A DNA stretch of 64,000 nucleotides from JBKQHQ01 sp052148715 (GTDB lineage: Bacteria > Pseudomonadota > Alphaproteobacteria > Rhizobiales > Xanthobacteraceae), in contig JBKQHQ010000193.1 of the NCBI GenBank assembly GCA_052148715.1, positions 1-64,000 of the forward strand, given 5' to 3'. Under the pieces are notes generated by a model. That model was not told the DNA's origin. It saw only the letters and a list, made by a program, of their open reading frames with translations, and did not search any database. The translations under genes and the position numbers were made by a program. Below, piece by piece: positions 8,757 through 17,607 of the stretch. Position 1 is the stretch's first letter; every line of letters starts with the position of its first letter.

Positions 8757-9767
8757 CTACCCCGTTCGGCGCGCCGTCACCGTGGCGTCCCACCAGGGGC
8801 ACACCCCGGGCGCCAGCCGGTGATTGCCTTCCATCACCTCCACCGGGATCCGCCCGCCGGCCTCGGCGACGCGCATGCGTAGCGCGCGGGCCTCGGCGCG
8901 CGCCTCGGGCGTGAGCCAGGCCCGGTCGTGGCCCCAGAGGCTCGGGCCCTCCGTGCGCTCATGCGGCGTCCAGTTCTGCGTATCGATCGAGCGGCCGCCC
9001 CAGCCGTATTCGACCAAAAAGTTCGACGGCGACCAGGAATAGAACGAGGTGACGTAATCGTTGACGTGCCGGCCGAGCGTGGTGCCGATCATCTCCGGCT
9101 TGCCGAGCGCGATGTCGTAGGCCTGTCCGACGTCGTCGAGAAAAAAGAGCTCCACCATCAGATGGTGGATGCCGTTCTTGCCGGTGTCGATGAAGGCGAG
9201 GCTGTGGTGGCGCGGATTGAGATGGAAGAAATAGGCCTTGAACGGCTGGAGGATATAGTCGGTCGGACGGAAGCCAAGAACCTCCGTGTAGAACGGAATG
9301 ACGTCGTCCAACCGCTCCGCGGTCAATACGGTATGACCCATGCCGAGCGGGCCGGTGCGGAAGCCGGAAATCGAGCGGCCCGGCTTGAACGCCTCGGTGG
9401 TCGTCTCGGCGCTGTGGAAGACTTCGAGCCGGTTGCCGACCGGGTCGCTGAAGACGATCAGATCCTTGACCCGCCGCTCGTCGGCGAGCGCCCGCGACCC
9501 GCGCGCCGTCTGCACGCCGGAACGTTCCAGATGCGCCGCCAGGGCCTCCAGCGCCTCGGCGTCGGCGACTTCCCAGCCGTAGAAGGACGGGCCTTCGCCG
9601 TTGTCCTCTTGTACGACGACGCGCTGCTTGCGATCGTCCATGCGGAACGCCAGCGTGGAGCGGCTCTTGTCGACAAGCTGCATGCCTAGGAATCGACTAC
9701 CATAAGTCGCCCAGTCGTCCAGGTTCTTGGTGCGGATCCCAAAATATCCGAGCGCCTGCAGATTCAT
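8757..9767 (-). CDS. VOC-family protein, type I extradiol dioxygenase-like (BphC type)
   Basis: A 336-residue protein with two vicinal-oxygen-chelate modules. The C-terminal module keeps the expected iron ligands: His in LGMGHTVL, His in GIHHLMVE and Glu in FLVEYGWGG. This is the 2-His-1-carboxylate set of enzymes such as 2,3-dihydroxybiphenyl dioxygenase that open catechol rings next to the hydroxyls. An AGGAGAG ribosome site precedes ATG 9767; the longer open frame upstream is not used. No other aromatic-degradation genes lie close by, so the substrate is open. Confidence 0.88.
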   Translation of the reverse strand: MNLQALGYFGIRTKNLDDWATYGSRFLGMQLVDKSRSTLAFRMDDRKQRVVVQEDNGEGPSFYGWEVADAEALEALAAHLERSGVQTARGSRALADERRVKDLIVFSDPVGNRLEVFHSAETTTEAFKPGRSISGFRTGPLGMGHTVLTAERLDDVIPFYTEVLGFRPTDYILQPFKAYFFHLNPRHHSLAFIDTGKNGIHHLMVELFFLDDVGQAYDIALGKPEMIGTTLGRHVNDYVTSFYSWSPSNFLVEYGWGGRSIDTQNWTPHERTEGPSLWGHDRAWLTPEARAEARALRMRVAEAGGRIPVEVMEGNHRLAPGVCPWWDATVTARRTG

Positions 9768-9966
9768 GATCGCTCTCCTGCCGGACGAACCGACCCGACG
9801 ATGGACACGCCGAGTATATAGGCGTTGCCGAGCCATGGCGCGACCAGGTTCAGGAGAGCTTAACACACAGACCGTATCACCCGAAAACGACGCCTGGTCA
9901 CGCCTGCTGGAGCCCAATGAACTCGCAGATCAGAAGACTCGAGGTTGCGGTCGAAAACGCGGCGGT

Positions 9967-10950
9967 TTACTTAATCTCAATCTGCGCAATTGTTGTAGGC
10001 TTCGTGCCGCCGTCCACGACCACGTCCCAAGTTCCTGTGGCGGTAGTTGAAGGTATCGTCACCTGAGCGGTCACCTTTGTGTCGGTGACTTGCGCGGGGC
10101 CGACGACCGCCGGAATTTGCTGATCGTCCTTATGGAGGTGCAATGTGGAGATTCTGCCCAGGCCACCTCCGGTGATTGTCAGTGTTTGCGGTCTTCCGTC
10201 GGCATTAATCGGGTTCGGACTGATCGAAAGCAATTTAGGACCAGCAGGCGGCTCGGGGGGCCGTCCGGAGTCGAGGGCAGCAGCATGTGCGCTCGCAACG
10301 GCGTTAGAACCGAAATAGAAGCTGGAAACCGCAGTCACCAGCGTCCCAAGCAGCACGATCAACTGTTTAGCAAGGTCCTCGCTGGCTGGACTTGTATTCC
10401 GAAAATAGACCGTAAAGGTTTCGCCACTTGACGCGGCTTGCGGTGCGGCACCACCCTGAGTGGGTGGCGCCGCAGCACCAGTGGCCGCGGCACGCGGGGG
10501 CGCGGCCTCCGATTGGACCAGCGCGACGGAAAGCCGGCTCCGTAGCTCGGACAACTGATCCGCGGGCACTTTCGTGATGGACATCAGCTTGCCGTTCTCG
10601 GACAAGCTGTCGTAGAGGAAAATTGACACGACGGCGAACACCGCCAAAAGCATCAGAGCGATCATGGCGCGAACCGACCCGTTTGGTAGACCGAGTGCCT
10701 TTTTTGGATTGGCGAGCCCGAGCACCGAATAGGTGAACGTCACTAAGCTCACCACGATCAACAGCACGATTACGCTGACCACAAGGATCAGCGGAAGCTT
10801 GAGGTGCGTGTCCAATTCTCCATTTGAGGCTTTGAGCAAGACCCAAACCAAGGAGAATGCGACGAGCGCGCCGCCGCCGACCGCAAGTATCCACGCCACC
10901 CATTCCGCCCCAGTCGCATCTTTCTTCGATACTGTTGTGTCCTCAGCCAT
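9967..10950 (-). CDS. Four-helix membrane protein with a C-terminal IPT/Ig-like domain
   Basis: I do not recognise this 327-residue protein. Three hydrophobic helices fall at about residues 17-40, 50-78 and 90-113, a low-complexity Ala/Pro/Gln linker follows at about 140-165, and a fourth helix lies at about 185-210 ending in FYFGSNA. The last 85 residues start with SISPNPI and look like an IPT/TIG-type beta-sandwich, probably outside the cytoplasm. The start is ATG 10950, with GAAGGGA 8 bases upstream. The 199-base gap to the VOC gene holds no other coding signal. Confidence 0.75.
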   Translation of the reverse strand: MAEDTTVSKKDATGAEWVAWILAVGGGALVAFSLVWVLLKASNGELDTHLKLPLILVVSVIVLLIVVSLVTFTYSVLGLANPKKALGLPNGSVRAMIALMLLAVFAVVSIFLYDSLSENGKLMSITKVPADQLSELRSRLSVALVQSEAAPPRAAATGAAAPPTQGGAAPQAASSGETFTVYFRNTSPASEDLAKQLIVLLGTLVTAVSSFYFGSNAVASAHAAALDSGRPPEPPAGPKLLSISPNPINADGRPQTLTITGGGLGRISTLHLHKDDQQIPAVVGPAQVTDTKVTAQVTIPSTTATGTWDVVVDGGTKPTTIAQIEIK

Positions 10951-11210
10951 GTTCCATCCCTTCACAAGCGAAGATTGCTTTAGCTGGAAACAGCCTTAGA
11001 TCGTACATTTGTTTTTGTGCGATTCGCCAGCCTAGATTGCTGCCATGCGGTCGCTCACGCCTGGTCCGGGAGCCGGCTAAACCCCTATGAATCGCGTGAG
11101 GTTGGGAATCTGCAGTGCGGAAAAATGCAGCGGGTCGACTCTTCCGGAAAACGCTCAGCGCAGCACGGGCTTCGAGATATCGAGCTTGCTTGGGGGCATG
11201 TCCTGCCGCG

Positions 11211-11930
11211 TCATGAGGGTCTCGGTTCGATCTCACCGCCCCGATCAATAACGTCGCTGAAGCCGAGAAACGTGCAAAATTGATCAAGCGAAGCGCGCGG
11301 CGAGCGGAAGCCATTGGCCGGGTGCTTGCGGTCGCCGTAGCCGATCGCGACCGCACAGAACAGCATCTGCTCCGGCGGGAATTGCAGGCAGTCGCCGACG
11401 ATCCTGTGCATCCGCGCCCAGGACTCTTGGGGACACGTATCGAGGCCACAAGCCCGCGCCAAAACCATCAGGGTGTGAATGTAGCCGCCGAGGTCGGCCC
11501 ATTGTCCGGGACCGAGCCGGCGATCGATGCTGATGAACAGCGCCATCGGCGCGCCGAAGCACTCGAAGTTGCGCTTGTACTGCGCGAGCCTGCCGGCCTT
11601 GTCGTCGCGATCGATCTTGAGCGCGCCGTAGAGCTGCACGCCATGCTCCTCCCGGCGTGACTTGTAGGGTTCCCACATTTCTTTCGGGTAGATCGGGTAC
11701 TCGGCATCGTCATGGCGGGGGTCGCGGCCCTCGATGGCGGCGGCGACGCGCCGTTTGATCTCGGCGAACGGCGCCCCGGTCAACGCGTAGACGCGCCACG
11801 GCTGCAGGTTGCCGCCGGAGGCCGCCCGCGCGGCGCGTTCGATCAGATCGCGCACGATCGCCTCATCGACCGGTCGGTCGAGAAAGGCGCGGCAACTGAG
11901 CCTTGAATCGACGGCGTCGAATACGTCCAT
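11211..11930 (-). CDS. Nitroreductase family flavoprotein
   Basis: A 239-residue FMN-dependent NAD(P)H oxidoreductase. The start 'DAVDSRLSCRAFLDRPVD' and 'AARAASGGNLQPWRVY' are the FMN-binding N-terminal signature of the nitroreductase superfamily, and GYGDR near the end is also typical. Such enzymes reduce nitro compounds, quinones or enals; the natural substrate cannot be read from sequence. It is monocistronic as far as I can see. The 260-base gap upstream of the preceding membrane gene (10951-11210) shows nothing recognisable. Confidence 0.88.
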   Translation of the reverse strand: MDVFDAVDSRLSCRAFLDRPVDEAIVRDLIERAARAASGGNLQPWRVYALTGAPFAEIKRRVAAAIEGRDPRHDDAEYPIYPKEMWEPYKSRREEHGVQLYGALKIDRDDKAGRLAQYKRNFECFGAPMALFISIDRRLGPGQWADLGGYIHTLMVLARACGLDTCPQESWARMHRIVGDCLQFPPEQMLFCAVAIGYGDRKHPANGFRSPRASLDQFCTFLGFSDVIDRGGEIEPRPS

Positions 11931-12153
11931 GTTGAAGATCCGTTATGGGCGGTTGCGACAGGGAGATGGTAGCGCGGGCCGTCGACGATTGCGTGGTGAC
12001 GCTAAGCGGGTTGCAACTTGGTGCCGGTATAAACGTGCTGATTTTTCAGAACATAGCGAACCGAGACCCATCCGAATAGGTATCTTCCAGCTAGGCGCCA
12101 ACGACCGCGATTGCTAACGTGCAACAGTCGTTTGGCGTCGGAGTGGTAAGATC

Positions 12154-12714
12154 GTGGAACCGGACAAGGCGGCGGAGCCGGCATCCCGGCAGTTGCGTGA
12201 CGCGGTGCGCGAGGCGCGCATCGAAGCGGCCGAGCGTACCGGGGTGGTGGTCGACCTGCGGGATGCGGCGCTCGCGCGCCTCGAGCTCCTCAACGAGGCG
12301 CTCGATCCGCTGTTTGCCGAGATCCCCGACCAGATCGAGCTGTTCGACCGCGCGATCAGCCGAGGCGATACGCCGCGTCTGTGGATCGACGTCGTCGCCC
12401 ATGTGGAGATGGGGCGCGACCGCCGCCTATATCGTTTTGTCCAGGACACGCGGTACGGACGCAAAGTGCTGGCCGAATCGTTCGACATTCATCAGATCGT
12501 CGAAGCCGTGACAAAATACGTGGCGCGGCGGCTCATCGAACGCGAGCGGGCGCTCGCTGAAGACTTTGTCCCCATTCTGCGCGGCAACCGAAGCGAGGCC
12601 CGGTTCCAGCGGCGGCGCCGCCGCTGGGGCGCGGCCAAGGCGTTCGTGCTGGGGGTGTGTTTCGGTGTCATAGCCTTGTTCGCGGCCGCCTGGATTGTTG
12701 CCTCACTTCGGTAG
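12154..12714 (+). CDS. Hypothetical tail-anchored protein
   Basis: Unrecognised 186-residue protein starting at GTG 12154. It is charged and mostly helical (residues 1-150), has an Arg-rich patch at about 153-160 (RRRRR), then one hydrophobic helix at about 164-184 ending three residues before the C-terminus. That is the layout of a tail-anchored inner-membrane protein with a cytoplasmic domain. Its 3' end overlaps the convergent metallophosphoesterase gene by 12 bases. Gap 11931-12153 shows nothing clear. Confidence 0.75.
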   Translation: MEPDKAAEPASRQLRDAVREARIEAAERTGVVVDLRDAALARLELLNEALDPLFAEIPDQIELFDRAISRGDTPRLWIDVVAHVEMGRDRRLYRFVQDTRYGRKVLAESFDIHQIVEAVTKYVARRLIERERALAEDFVPILRGNRSEARFQRRRRRWGAAKAFVLGVCFGVIALFAAAWIVASLR

Positions 12715-13614
12715 CGCTTGCATCTTGCCTTCCATCAGCTGCCCGCGGCTGATTTCGCCAATGCTCCCCTGCACCCCGCGAAAGCCGCGGGAGACGACCT
12801 CGCATCGCCAGGCGCCCGGCGCGCCGTCGATGCGGTAGAGATTGTAGGCAGCCGGCACATGCTGCGCGTCGCGCGCCGAGGCGGACGGCACGCCGATCGC
12901 CGGAATTTTGTGCCCCGGTCCGTCGAGCCAGACCAGCGAATGCAGGTGGTCGTGACCGTGCAACACCAATTCGGCGCCATGGCGCGCCATTACCGCGCGA
13001 AAGCCCTCGGCATCGATCAGGCGCTTGTGCCACTGCCCGCTTACCGGCGGGTGGTGGATGAGCACGACGCGGAACAACCGCTTTTCGCGCAGCTCGCGTA
13101 GCACGGTGTCGAAGCGCGCGAGCTGCGCGGCGCCAAGCCGTCCCGTCGCCATGAATGGCGCCTGCGGCACCGCGCTCGACAGGCCGATGAGGGCGACCGG
13201 CCCGCGTCGCCGCACGAACGGAAAAGGATCCTGTCCAGGTGTCGGGTCGTCTCCGCGCATGTAGTCGCGCCAGATCCGATGCGCGTAATCCGCGGTCGCG
13301 CCGACATAGGCATCGTGGTTGCCGGGAACCAACGTGACCTGATCGGGCTTGCCGACCCGCTCCAGCCAGGCTCTCGCCGGCGCAAATTCGGCGGCAAGCG
13401 CGATATTGATCAGGTCGCCGGTGACCGCGATGTGGTCCGGCGATGCGGCCTTAAGGTCGGCGATCAGCTCGTCCAGCACCTCGGCGCGGTGCAGCGCTCG
13501 TCGACCGGCGCGCCAGTTGAGGTAGCCCAGCGCGCGCTTGCCGGCGAGCTCACTCAGGCGCGGGCGAGGGATCGGCCCGAGATGCGGGTCGGAGAGATGC
13601 GCGAGTACGAACAT
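12703..13614 (-). CDS. Calcineurin-like metallophosphoesterase
   Basis: A 303-residue dinuclear-metal phosphoesterase. All family motifs are in order: DPHLG (residues 9-13), GDLIN (about 66-70), GNHD (about 99-102), IHHPP and HGHDH near the C-terminal third. These give the Asp, Asn and His metal ligands. The class contains cAMP phosphodiesterases, lipid A UDP-hydrolases and others, so the substrate is open. The gene follows mbfA with a 4-base gap and is probably in its operon. Confidence 0.88.
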   Translation of the reverse strand: MFVLAHLSDPHLGPIPRPRLSELAGKRALGYLNWRAGRRALHRAEVLDELIADLKAASPDHIAVTGDLINIALAAEFAPARAWLERVGKPDQVTLVPGNHDAYVGATADYAHRIWRDYMRGDDPTPGQDPFPFVRRRGPVALIGLSSAVPQAPFMATGRLGAAQLARFDTVLRELREKRLFRVVLIHHPPVSGQWHKRLIDAEGFRAVMARHGAELVLHGHDHLHSLVWLDGPGHKIPAIGVPSASARDAQHVPAAYNLYRIDGAPGAWRCEVVSRGFRGVQGSIGEISRGQLMEGKMQALPK

Positions 13615-13618
13615 CTGG

Positions 13619-14575
13619 TCATGAGCTGCCGATCAAGATGCCGGCCAGGAAGACCAGCACACCGCCGACCACAATCTGGAACGCTGCGGCCAGGAACGGC
13701 GTATCCATGTATCGGTAGCGGATCCAGGAGATCGTGACGAGCTCGACCGCCACGACGATCACGGACACGGTGGTGGCGATCCAAAAATCGGGAATGAGAT
13801 ATGGGAGCGTGTGGCCGAGACCGCCCAGCGCGGTCATGAGGCCGCACACCGCACCGCGCAGCACTGGCGCGCCGCGGCCGGTCAGCGAGCCGTCGTCCGA
13901 CAGAGCCTCGGCAAATCCCATCGAGATGCCGGCGCCGACCGAGGCTGCGAGCCCGACGAGGAACGTCGACCAGGTATTGTGCGTGGCGAAGGCCGCGGCA
14001 AACAGCGGCGCCAGCGTCGAGACCGAGCCGTCCATCAGCCCGGCGAGGCCCGGCTGCACATATTGCAGCACGAACATGCGGCGAGCGGTCTCGTCCTCCT
14101 CCTCGCGCGCGGTCTTGGTCAGGATGCGTTCGCCGAGCTTCTCGGCAAAGCTTTCGTGCCGGTCCTCGGCTTCCGCGAGGCGGATCAGTAGCTCTTTGAC
14201 GGAGGCGTCCTGCGATCGTTCCGCGGCCTTGCGATAGAACCGCGCCGTCTCGAACTCGGTCGCGGAGGCGTATTTACGCACCTCCTCGAGGCCAAGGGGT
14301 TTGACCAGCCAGACGGGGCGGTGGGTAATAAAGCCTTTGATATCCTGCCGTCGGATCAAGGGCAGGTGCTCGCCGAATTTCTTGCGGTACAGGTCGAAAA
14401 GCCAGGTCCGGTGACGCACCTCCTCGTCCGCCATCTCATCGAAAATCTTGGCCGAGGCGGGGTATTTCTCGCGCAATCCTTCGGCGATATCGCGATAGAT
14501 TCGGCTGTCGCTCTCCTCGTTGGAGATGGCGAGCGCGAGCACCTCTTGTTCGGTCAAGTCGACAAATCGTTTCAC
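13619..14575 (-). CDS. mbfA: Membrane-bound ferritin A: ferritin-like domain fused to a VIT1/CCC1 transporter domain
   Basis: MbfA exports iron across the inner membrane and protects against iron and peroxide stress in Bradyrhizobium and Agrobacterium (established knowledge). Residues about 1-150 are a rubrerythrin/ferritin-like four-helix domain with EES..R and E..H iron ligands (DEEVRH, AEDRHE). The C-terminal half is a VIT1-type domain beginning GLAGLMDGSVS and has about five membrane segments. I prefer GTG 14575 (318 residues, AGAGG 5 bases upstream) over TTG 14605, since the latter lies only 6 bases from the probable Irr box. The metallophosphoesterase gene follows at 4 bases. Confidence 0.93.
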   Translation of the reverse strand: MKRFVDLTEQEVLALAISNEESDSRIYRDIAEGLREKYPASAKIFDEMADEEVRHRTWLFDLYRKKFGEHLPLIRRQDIKGFITHRPVWLVKPLGLEEVRKYASATEFETARFYRKAAERSQDASVKELLIRLAEAEDRHESFAEKLGERILTKTAREEEDETARRMFVLQYVQPGLAGLMDGSVSTLAPLFAAAFATHNTWSTFLVGLAASVGAGISMGFAEALSDDGSLTGRGAPVLRGAVCGLMTALGGLGHTLPYLIPDFWIATTVSVIVVAVELVTISWIRYRYMDTPFLAAAFQIVVGGVLVFLAGILIGSS

Positions 14576-14611
14576 GGGGACCTCTTCGACGGGCTGGGCA
14601 GCCAATATAGG

Positions 14612-14628
14612 ATTGGAAGTATTCTAAA
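14612..14628 (-). promoter_or_regulatory. Probable Irr-binding iron control element (ICE)
   Basis: On the minus strand this reads TTTAGAATACTTCCAAT. The ICE consensus is TTTAGAA-N3-TTCTAAA: the left half is exact and the right half matches at 5 of 7. It lies 37 bases before the GTG of mbfA and 20 bases before the ATG of the divergent Nudix gene. Irr repression of mbfA through an ICE is known in Bradyrhizobium japonicum, so position and partner both agree. Confidence 0.8.
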
Positions 14629-14648
14629 CAACAGAAAAGAGCGACCGA

Positions 14649-15131
14649 ATGCGTCTTGATCGTCTGCGGCGTGGGCTGGAACCGGCGATCCGCCGCGTCT
14701 TGCACCTCTATTGGCGGCTATCGCGGGGAATGACGCTCGGCGTGCGGGCGGTGGTGGTGGATGATGTCGGCCGTGTCTTCCTGGTCAAGCACAGCTACGT
14801 CGCCGGCTGGCATCTGCCGGGCGGCGGGGTCGAGCCCGACGAGACCGCGCTGGTGGCATTGGCGCGAGAGCTGCGCGAGGAAGGCAACATCGAGGTCACG
14901 TCAGTACCGCAGCTGCACGCGGTGTACTTCAACGAGCACGTGTCGCGACGCGACCATGTAATCCTGTTCGTCGTACGCGCCTTCCGGCAAATCGCCGCGC
15001 CGGTGCCGGACCGGGAGATCATCGCACACGGCTTCTTCGCCCCGCAGGCCTTGCCGCCGGATACGACCATCAGCACGCGGGCCCGGATCGCGGAGGTCCT
15101 TGATGCAGCCCCGGTCGCCGAGCGCTGGTAG
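14649..15131 (+). CDS. Nudix hydrolase
   Basis: A 160-residue hydrolase of nucleoside-diphosphate-X compounds. The Nudix box starts at GGGVEPDE (about residue 57) and runs through RELREEG, matching the consensus except that the last glycine is Asn (EEGNI). The substrate is not predictable. It is divergent from mbfA and shares a 73-base promoter region containing the ICE box, so it may also answer to iron. It ends next to a palindromic repeat. Confidence 0.85.
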   Translation: MRLDRLRRGLEPAIRRVLHLYWRLSRGMTLGVRAVVVDDVGRVFLVKHSYVAGWHLPGGGVEPDETALVALARELREEGNIEVTSVPQLHAVYFNEHVSRRDHVILFVVRAFRQIAAPVPDREIIAHGFFAPQALPPDTTISTRARIAEVLDAAPVAERW

Positions 15132-15150
15132 TGTCAGGGGACAGTGGTCA

Positions 15151-15209
15151 GTAATGAGTAATCAGCAATCGGTAATCAATTCAATTCTTCATCTGATTAC
15201 TGATTACCG
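15151..15209. repeat. AT-rich palindromic repeat reaching into the GST gene
   Basis: The sequence has iterated GTAATCAG/GTAATGAG units followed by inverted partners CTGATTAC and TGATTACCG; CGGTAATCA at 15170-15178 pairs with TGATTACCG at 15201-15209. It lies between the Nudix stop and the 3' end of the minus-strand GST gene and supplies the last codons of that gene. AT-rich 'GTAATCAGTAATCAG' repeats of this kind recur in many bacterial genomes. Confidence 0.7.
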
Positions 15210-16185
15210 ACATCTGCTTCCTGTTATGCGGTGCCGAGAAATCGAGCTCCGGGCCGAGCGGAACGATGCCGGTCGGATTGATCGGCCGGTGGCTGCCGTA
15301 ATAGTGTCGCTTGATATGGTCCATGTTCACCGTCTCGGCGATGCCGGGCATCTGATAAAGATCGCGCAGGTAGTTCGATAGATTCGGATAGTCGATGATG
15401 CGCCGCCAATTGCACTTGAAATGACCGTAATAGACCGCGTCGAAACGGATGAGCGTGGTGAACAGGCGCCAGTCCGCTTCGGTCAGGACATTGCCGACCA
15501 GATAACGCTGTCCGGCCAGGATCGTTTCGAGCTGGTCGAGCGTGTCGAACAGCGCGCGGAACGCTTCTTCGTAGGCTTGCTGGCTGGTCGCGAAGCCGGC
15601 GCGATAGACGCCGTTGTTCACATTCGCATAAACCAGATCGTTGATGCGGTCGATCTCGGGGCGCAGCGCCGGCGGGTAGAAGTCGGTCTCGACCGCGGTA
15701 AAGGCCGCGAAGGCGGCGTTGAACATGCGGACGATCTCGGAAGACTCGTTGTTGACGATCGTGCGCAGCTTCTTATCCCATAGCATCGGCACGGTCACGA
15801 GGCCGCTGAAGCGGGGGTTGGCCAGCAGATAGATGTCCGCAAGCTTGCTGGCGCCGTTCACCTCGTCGCCCGTCGAACCGTCGCGCCGGTCAAAGATCCA
15901 GCCGTCGCTTCCCATGAGCGGCGACACGACCGATACCGATATCGTGCCCTCGAGCTTTTTGAGCTTCCGCAGGATCAGGGTGCGGTGCGCCCACGGGCAA
16001 GCAAGCGCGACATATAGCTGATAACGGTCACGCTCCGCCTTGAAGCCGCCTTCGCCCGATGGGCCGGGGCCACCGTCGGCGGTCACCCAATTGCGGTACG
16101 AGGTCCGCGACCGCACGAACTGCCCTTGGTTCGCCGCCGTGTCGTACCACTGTTCATGCCAGACGCCATCGACCAGAAGGCCCAT
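15181..16185 (-). CDS. Glutathionyl-hydroquinone reductase-like glutathione transferase (Xi/omega class)
   Basis: A 334-residue GST that uses a cysteine to reduce glutathionyl-hydroquinones. The N-terminal thioredoxin-fold part has the CPWAHR motif (the Cys is catalytic) at about residues 63-68, followed later by VTVPMLWD with the cis-proline and NNESSEI for glutathione binding. The helical GST C-domain follows. Family members are YqjG and PcpF. The last ten or so residues (MSVISNQMKN) are encoded by the palindromic repeat and are probably not part of the ancestral protein. Confidence 0.9.
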   Translation of the reverse strand: MGLLVDGVWHEQWYDTAANQGQFVRSRTSYRNWVTADGGPGPSGEGGFKAERDRYQLYVALACPWAHRTLILRKLKKLEGTISVSVVSPLMGSDGWIFDRRDGSTGDEVNGASKLADIYLLANPRFSGLVTVPMLWDKKLRTIVNNESSEIVRMFNAAFAAFTAVETDFYPPALRPEIDRINDLVYANVNNGVYRAGFATSQQAYEEAFRALFDTLDQLETILAGQRYLVGNVLTEADWRLFTTLIRFDAVYYGHFKCNWRRIIDYPNLSNYLRDLYQMPGIAETVNMDHIKRHYYGSHRPINPTGIVPLGPELDFSAPHNRKQMSVISNQMKN

Positions 16186-16378
16186 CGCGGTCTCCTCTAT
16201 GCTCTGCCCTTAGATTGGCGCCCAGCCGATGAAATCCAAGGTCTGCTGCGGGTGCAGGGCTGGATGCCGGTGCGGCGGCGATGGACCTGCAGGCGGTCAA
16301 ATGCTAACGCGGGCACGAGGAGCGGGGCCGATGGCGGCAGGTCGCGGGTCAATCCCGCGATTGCGCCAGGCGAGGGCG

Positions 16379-16918
16379 ATGAGCGATCTTTCCTTGACCA
16401 TCCTCCCGGAGACGGGAGACGACGCGCCGCTGATCGAGCGCCTGTACGAGCGCACGTTCGGTCCGGGTCGCCACGCGCGCACGGCCTATCGGATCCGCGA
16501 GCGCATAGCGCACGAGCTCGACCTGTCGTTCACCGCGCGGATCGGCACGCTCTTGGTCGGTTCGGTCCGGCTGACACCGGTGTGCATCGGGGAAACGCCG
16601 GCGTTGTTGCTCGGACCGCTCACCGTCGAGCCGCCGTTTCGAGGGCATGGCGTGGGACGGGCGCTGATCGAGCGGGCTCTGCAGGCGGCCAAAGGCAAGC
16701 AGCACCGGCTGGTTGTATTGGTCGGCGACGAGGCCTACTACGGACCGTTCGGGTTCAAGCGGATCCCGCTCGGCCGTGCCACCATGCCGGGGCCGGTCGA
16801 CCCGGCGAGGCTGCTCGTTGCCGAGCTCGTCGAGGGCGCATTCGAGGGCGTTGCAGGCCCGATCAGACCGGACTGGGACGCGGCATCCTGCGACAAGGCG
16901 GATGCCGATTTGCCGTAG
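16379..16918 (+). CDS. GNAT-family N-acetyltransferase
   Basis: A 179-residue acetyl-CoA-dependent acyltransferase. GPLTVEPPFRGHGVGRALIERAL (about residues 80-102) contains the R-G-x-G-x-G/A pyrophosphate-binding motif A, followed by VVLVGDEAYYGPFGF, typical of the YhbS-like subgroup. CGAGGG lies 4 bases before ATG 16379, which I prefer to the longer reading. The acceptor substrate is unknown. The 193-base gap before it holds no other gene. Confidence 0.85.
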   Translation: MSDLSLTILPETGDDAPLIERLYERTFGPGRHARTAYRIRERIAHELDLSFTARIGTLLVGSVRLTPVCIGETPALLLGPLTVEPPFRGHGVGRALIERALQAAKGKQHRLVVLVGDEAYYGPFGFKRIPLGRATMPGPVDPARLLVAELVEGAFEGVAGPIRPDWDAASCDKADADLP

Positions 16919-17063
16919 AACGCTCGATCAAGTCTGTGAATCAAGTACACGTTTCGATTCAATCTGGCCGCAACGTAGTCTGACACCCGTTAACGACTGT
17001 GTTATACACGTCGCCGCCAAGCGGTCCGGCGCGTCAGCTCAAACCACCGCACAGGATGCTCGA

Positions 17064-17351
17064 ATGAAAACTTTTGGCACTGCCTTGCTCGCCGCTTTGC
17101 TGCTCGCCGCTCCCGCGTCGGCGCAGGTCGTCGACCTGTCAACCATCACCTGCAAGGACTTCCTCGCCAGCGGCAAAGACAATATCGGCTTCATCATGAT
17201 GTGGCTCGACGGTTACTACACCGAGGACGACGGACCCGCCGTTGTTAATTTCGACAAGATGAAAGAGAAAAGTGCGAAGCTCGGCGAGTATTGCGCCAAG
17301 AACCCGACCATCGGCTTGATCACGGCGGCTGAGCAGTTCATGGGCAAATAA
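17064..17351 (+). CDS. HdeA/HdeB-like small periplasmic protein, copy 1
   Basis: A 95-residue protein with a signal peptide (about residues 1-20, cut after ASA), leaving a 75-residue mature form. It has the two cysteines (TCKDF and EYCAK) that form the HdeA disulfide and the WLDGYY core seen in Rhizobiales members. E. coli HdeA is an acid-activated periplasmic chaperone; that role is inferred here. The paralogue 256 bases downstream shares most of the mature sequence. Confidence 0.82.
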   Translation: MKTFGTALLAALLLAAPASAQVVDLSTITCKDFLASGKDNIGFIMMWLDGYYTEDDGPAVVNFDKMKEKSAKLGEYCAKNPTIGLITAAEQFMGK

Positions 17352-17607
17352 CAAACCTGCCGCAGCCTGGGAGTTGGCGCCTGTAACAGCACCTCCAACG
17401 GTAATAGATTCCGGTTGGACTGAAGCCAGTGCGGGCCATATCCGATCAAGTGGCGAACCTGCGTCGACCCACTGATCATGCTCGACGGCAGGCTTTCGCC
17501 GTTAACGAACCTCATTAAACATGTTGATAGCTCGGCGGGACCTGCGCTTTGACGGGTCAATCATGCGCATGTAGCGTTTGCAGCGGACCATTGTGGAGTA
17601 TGCCCGC

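Noticed and set aside
16919..17063. EcfG-type promoter for the first hdeA-like gene
   Set aside because: GAAC and CGTT occur but 27 bases apart and the first G is missing; no match to the consensus.
17498..17525. CtrA-type TTAA...TTAA site between the hdeA-like genes
   Set aside because: The spacing is 9 bases instead of 7 and the flanking bases do not match the CtrA consensus.
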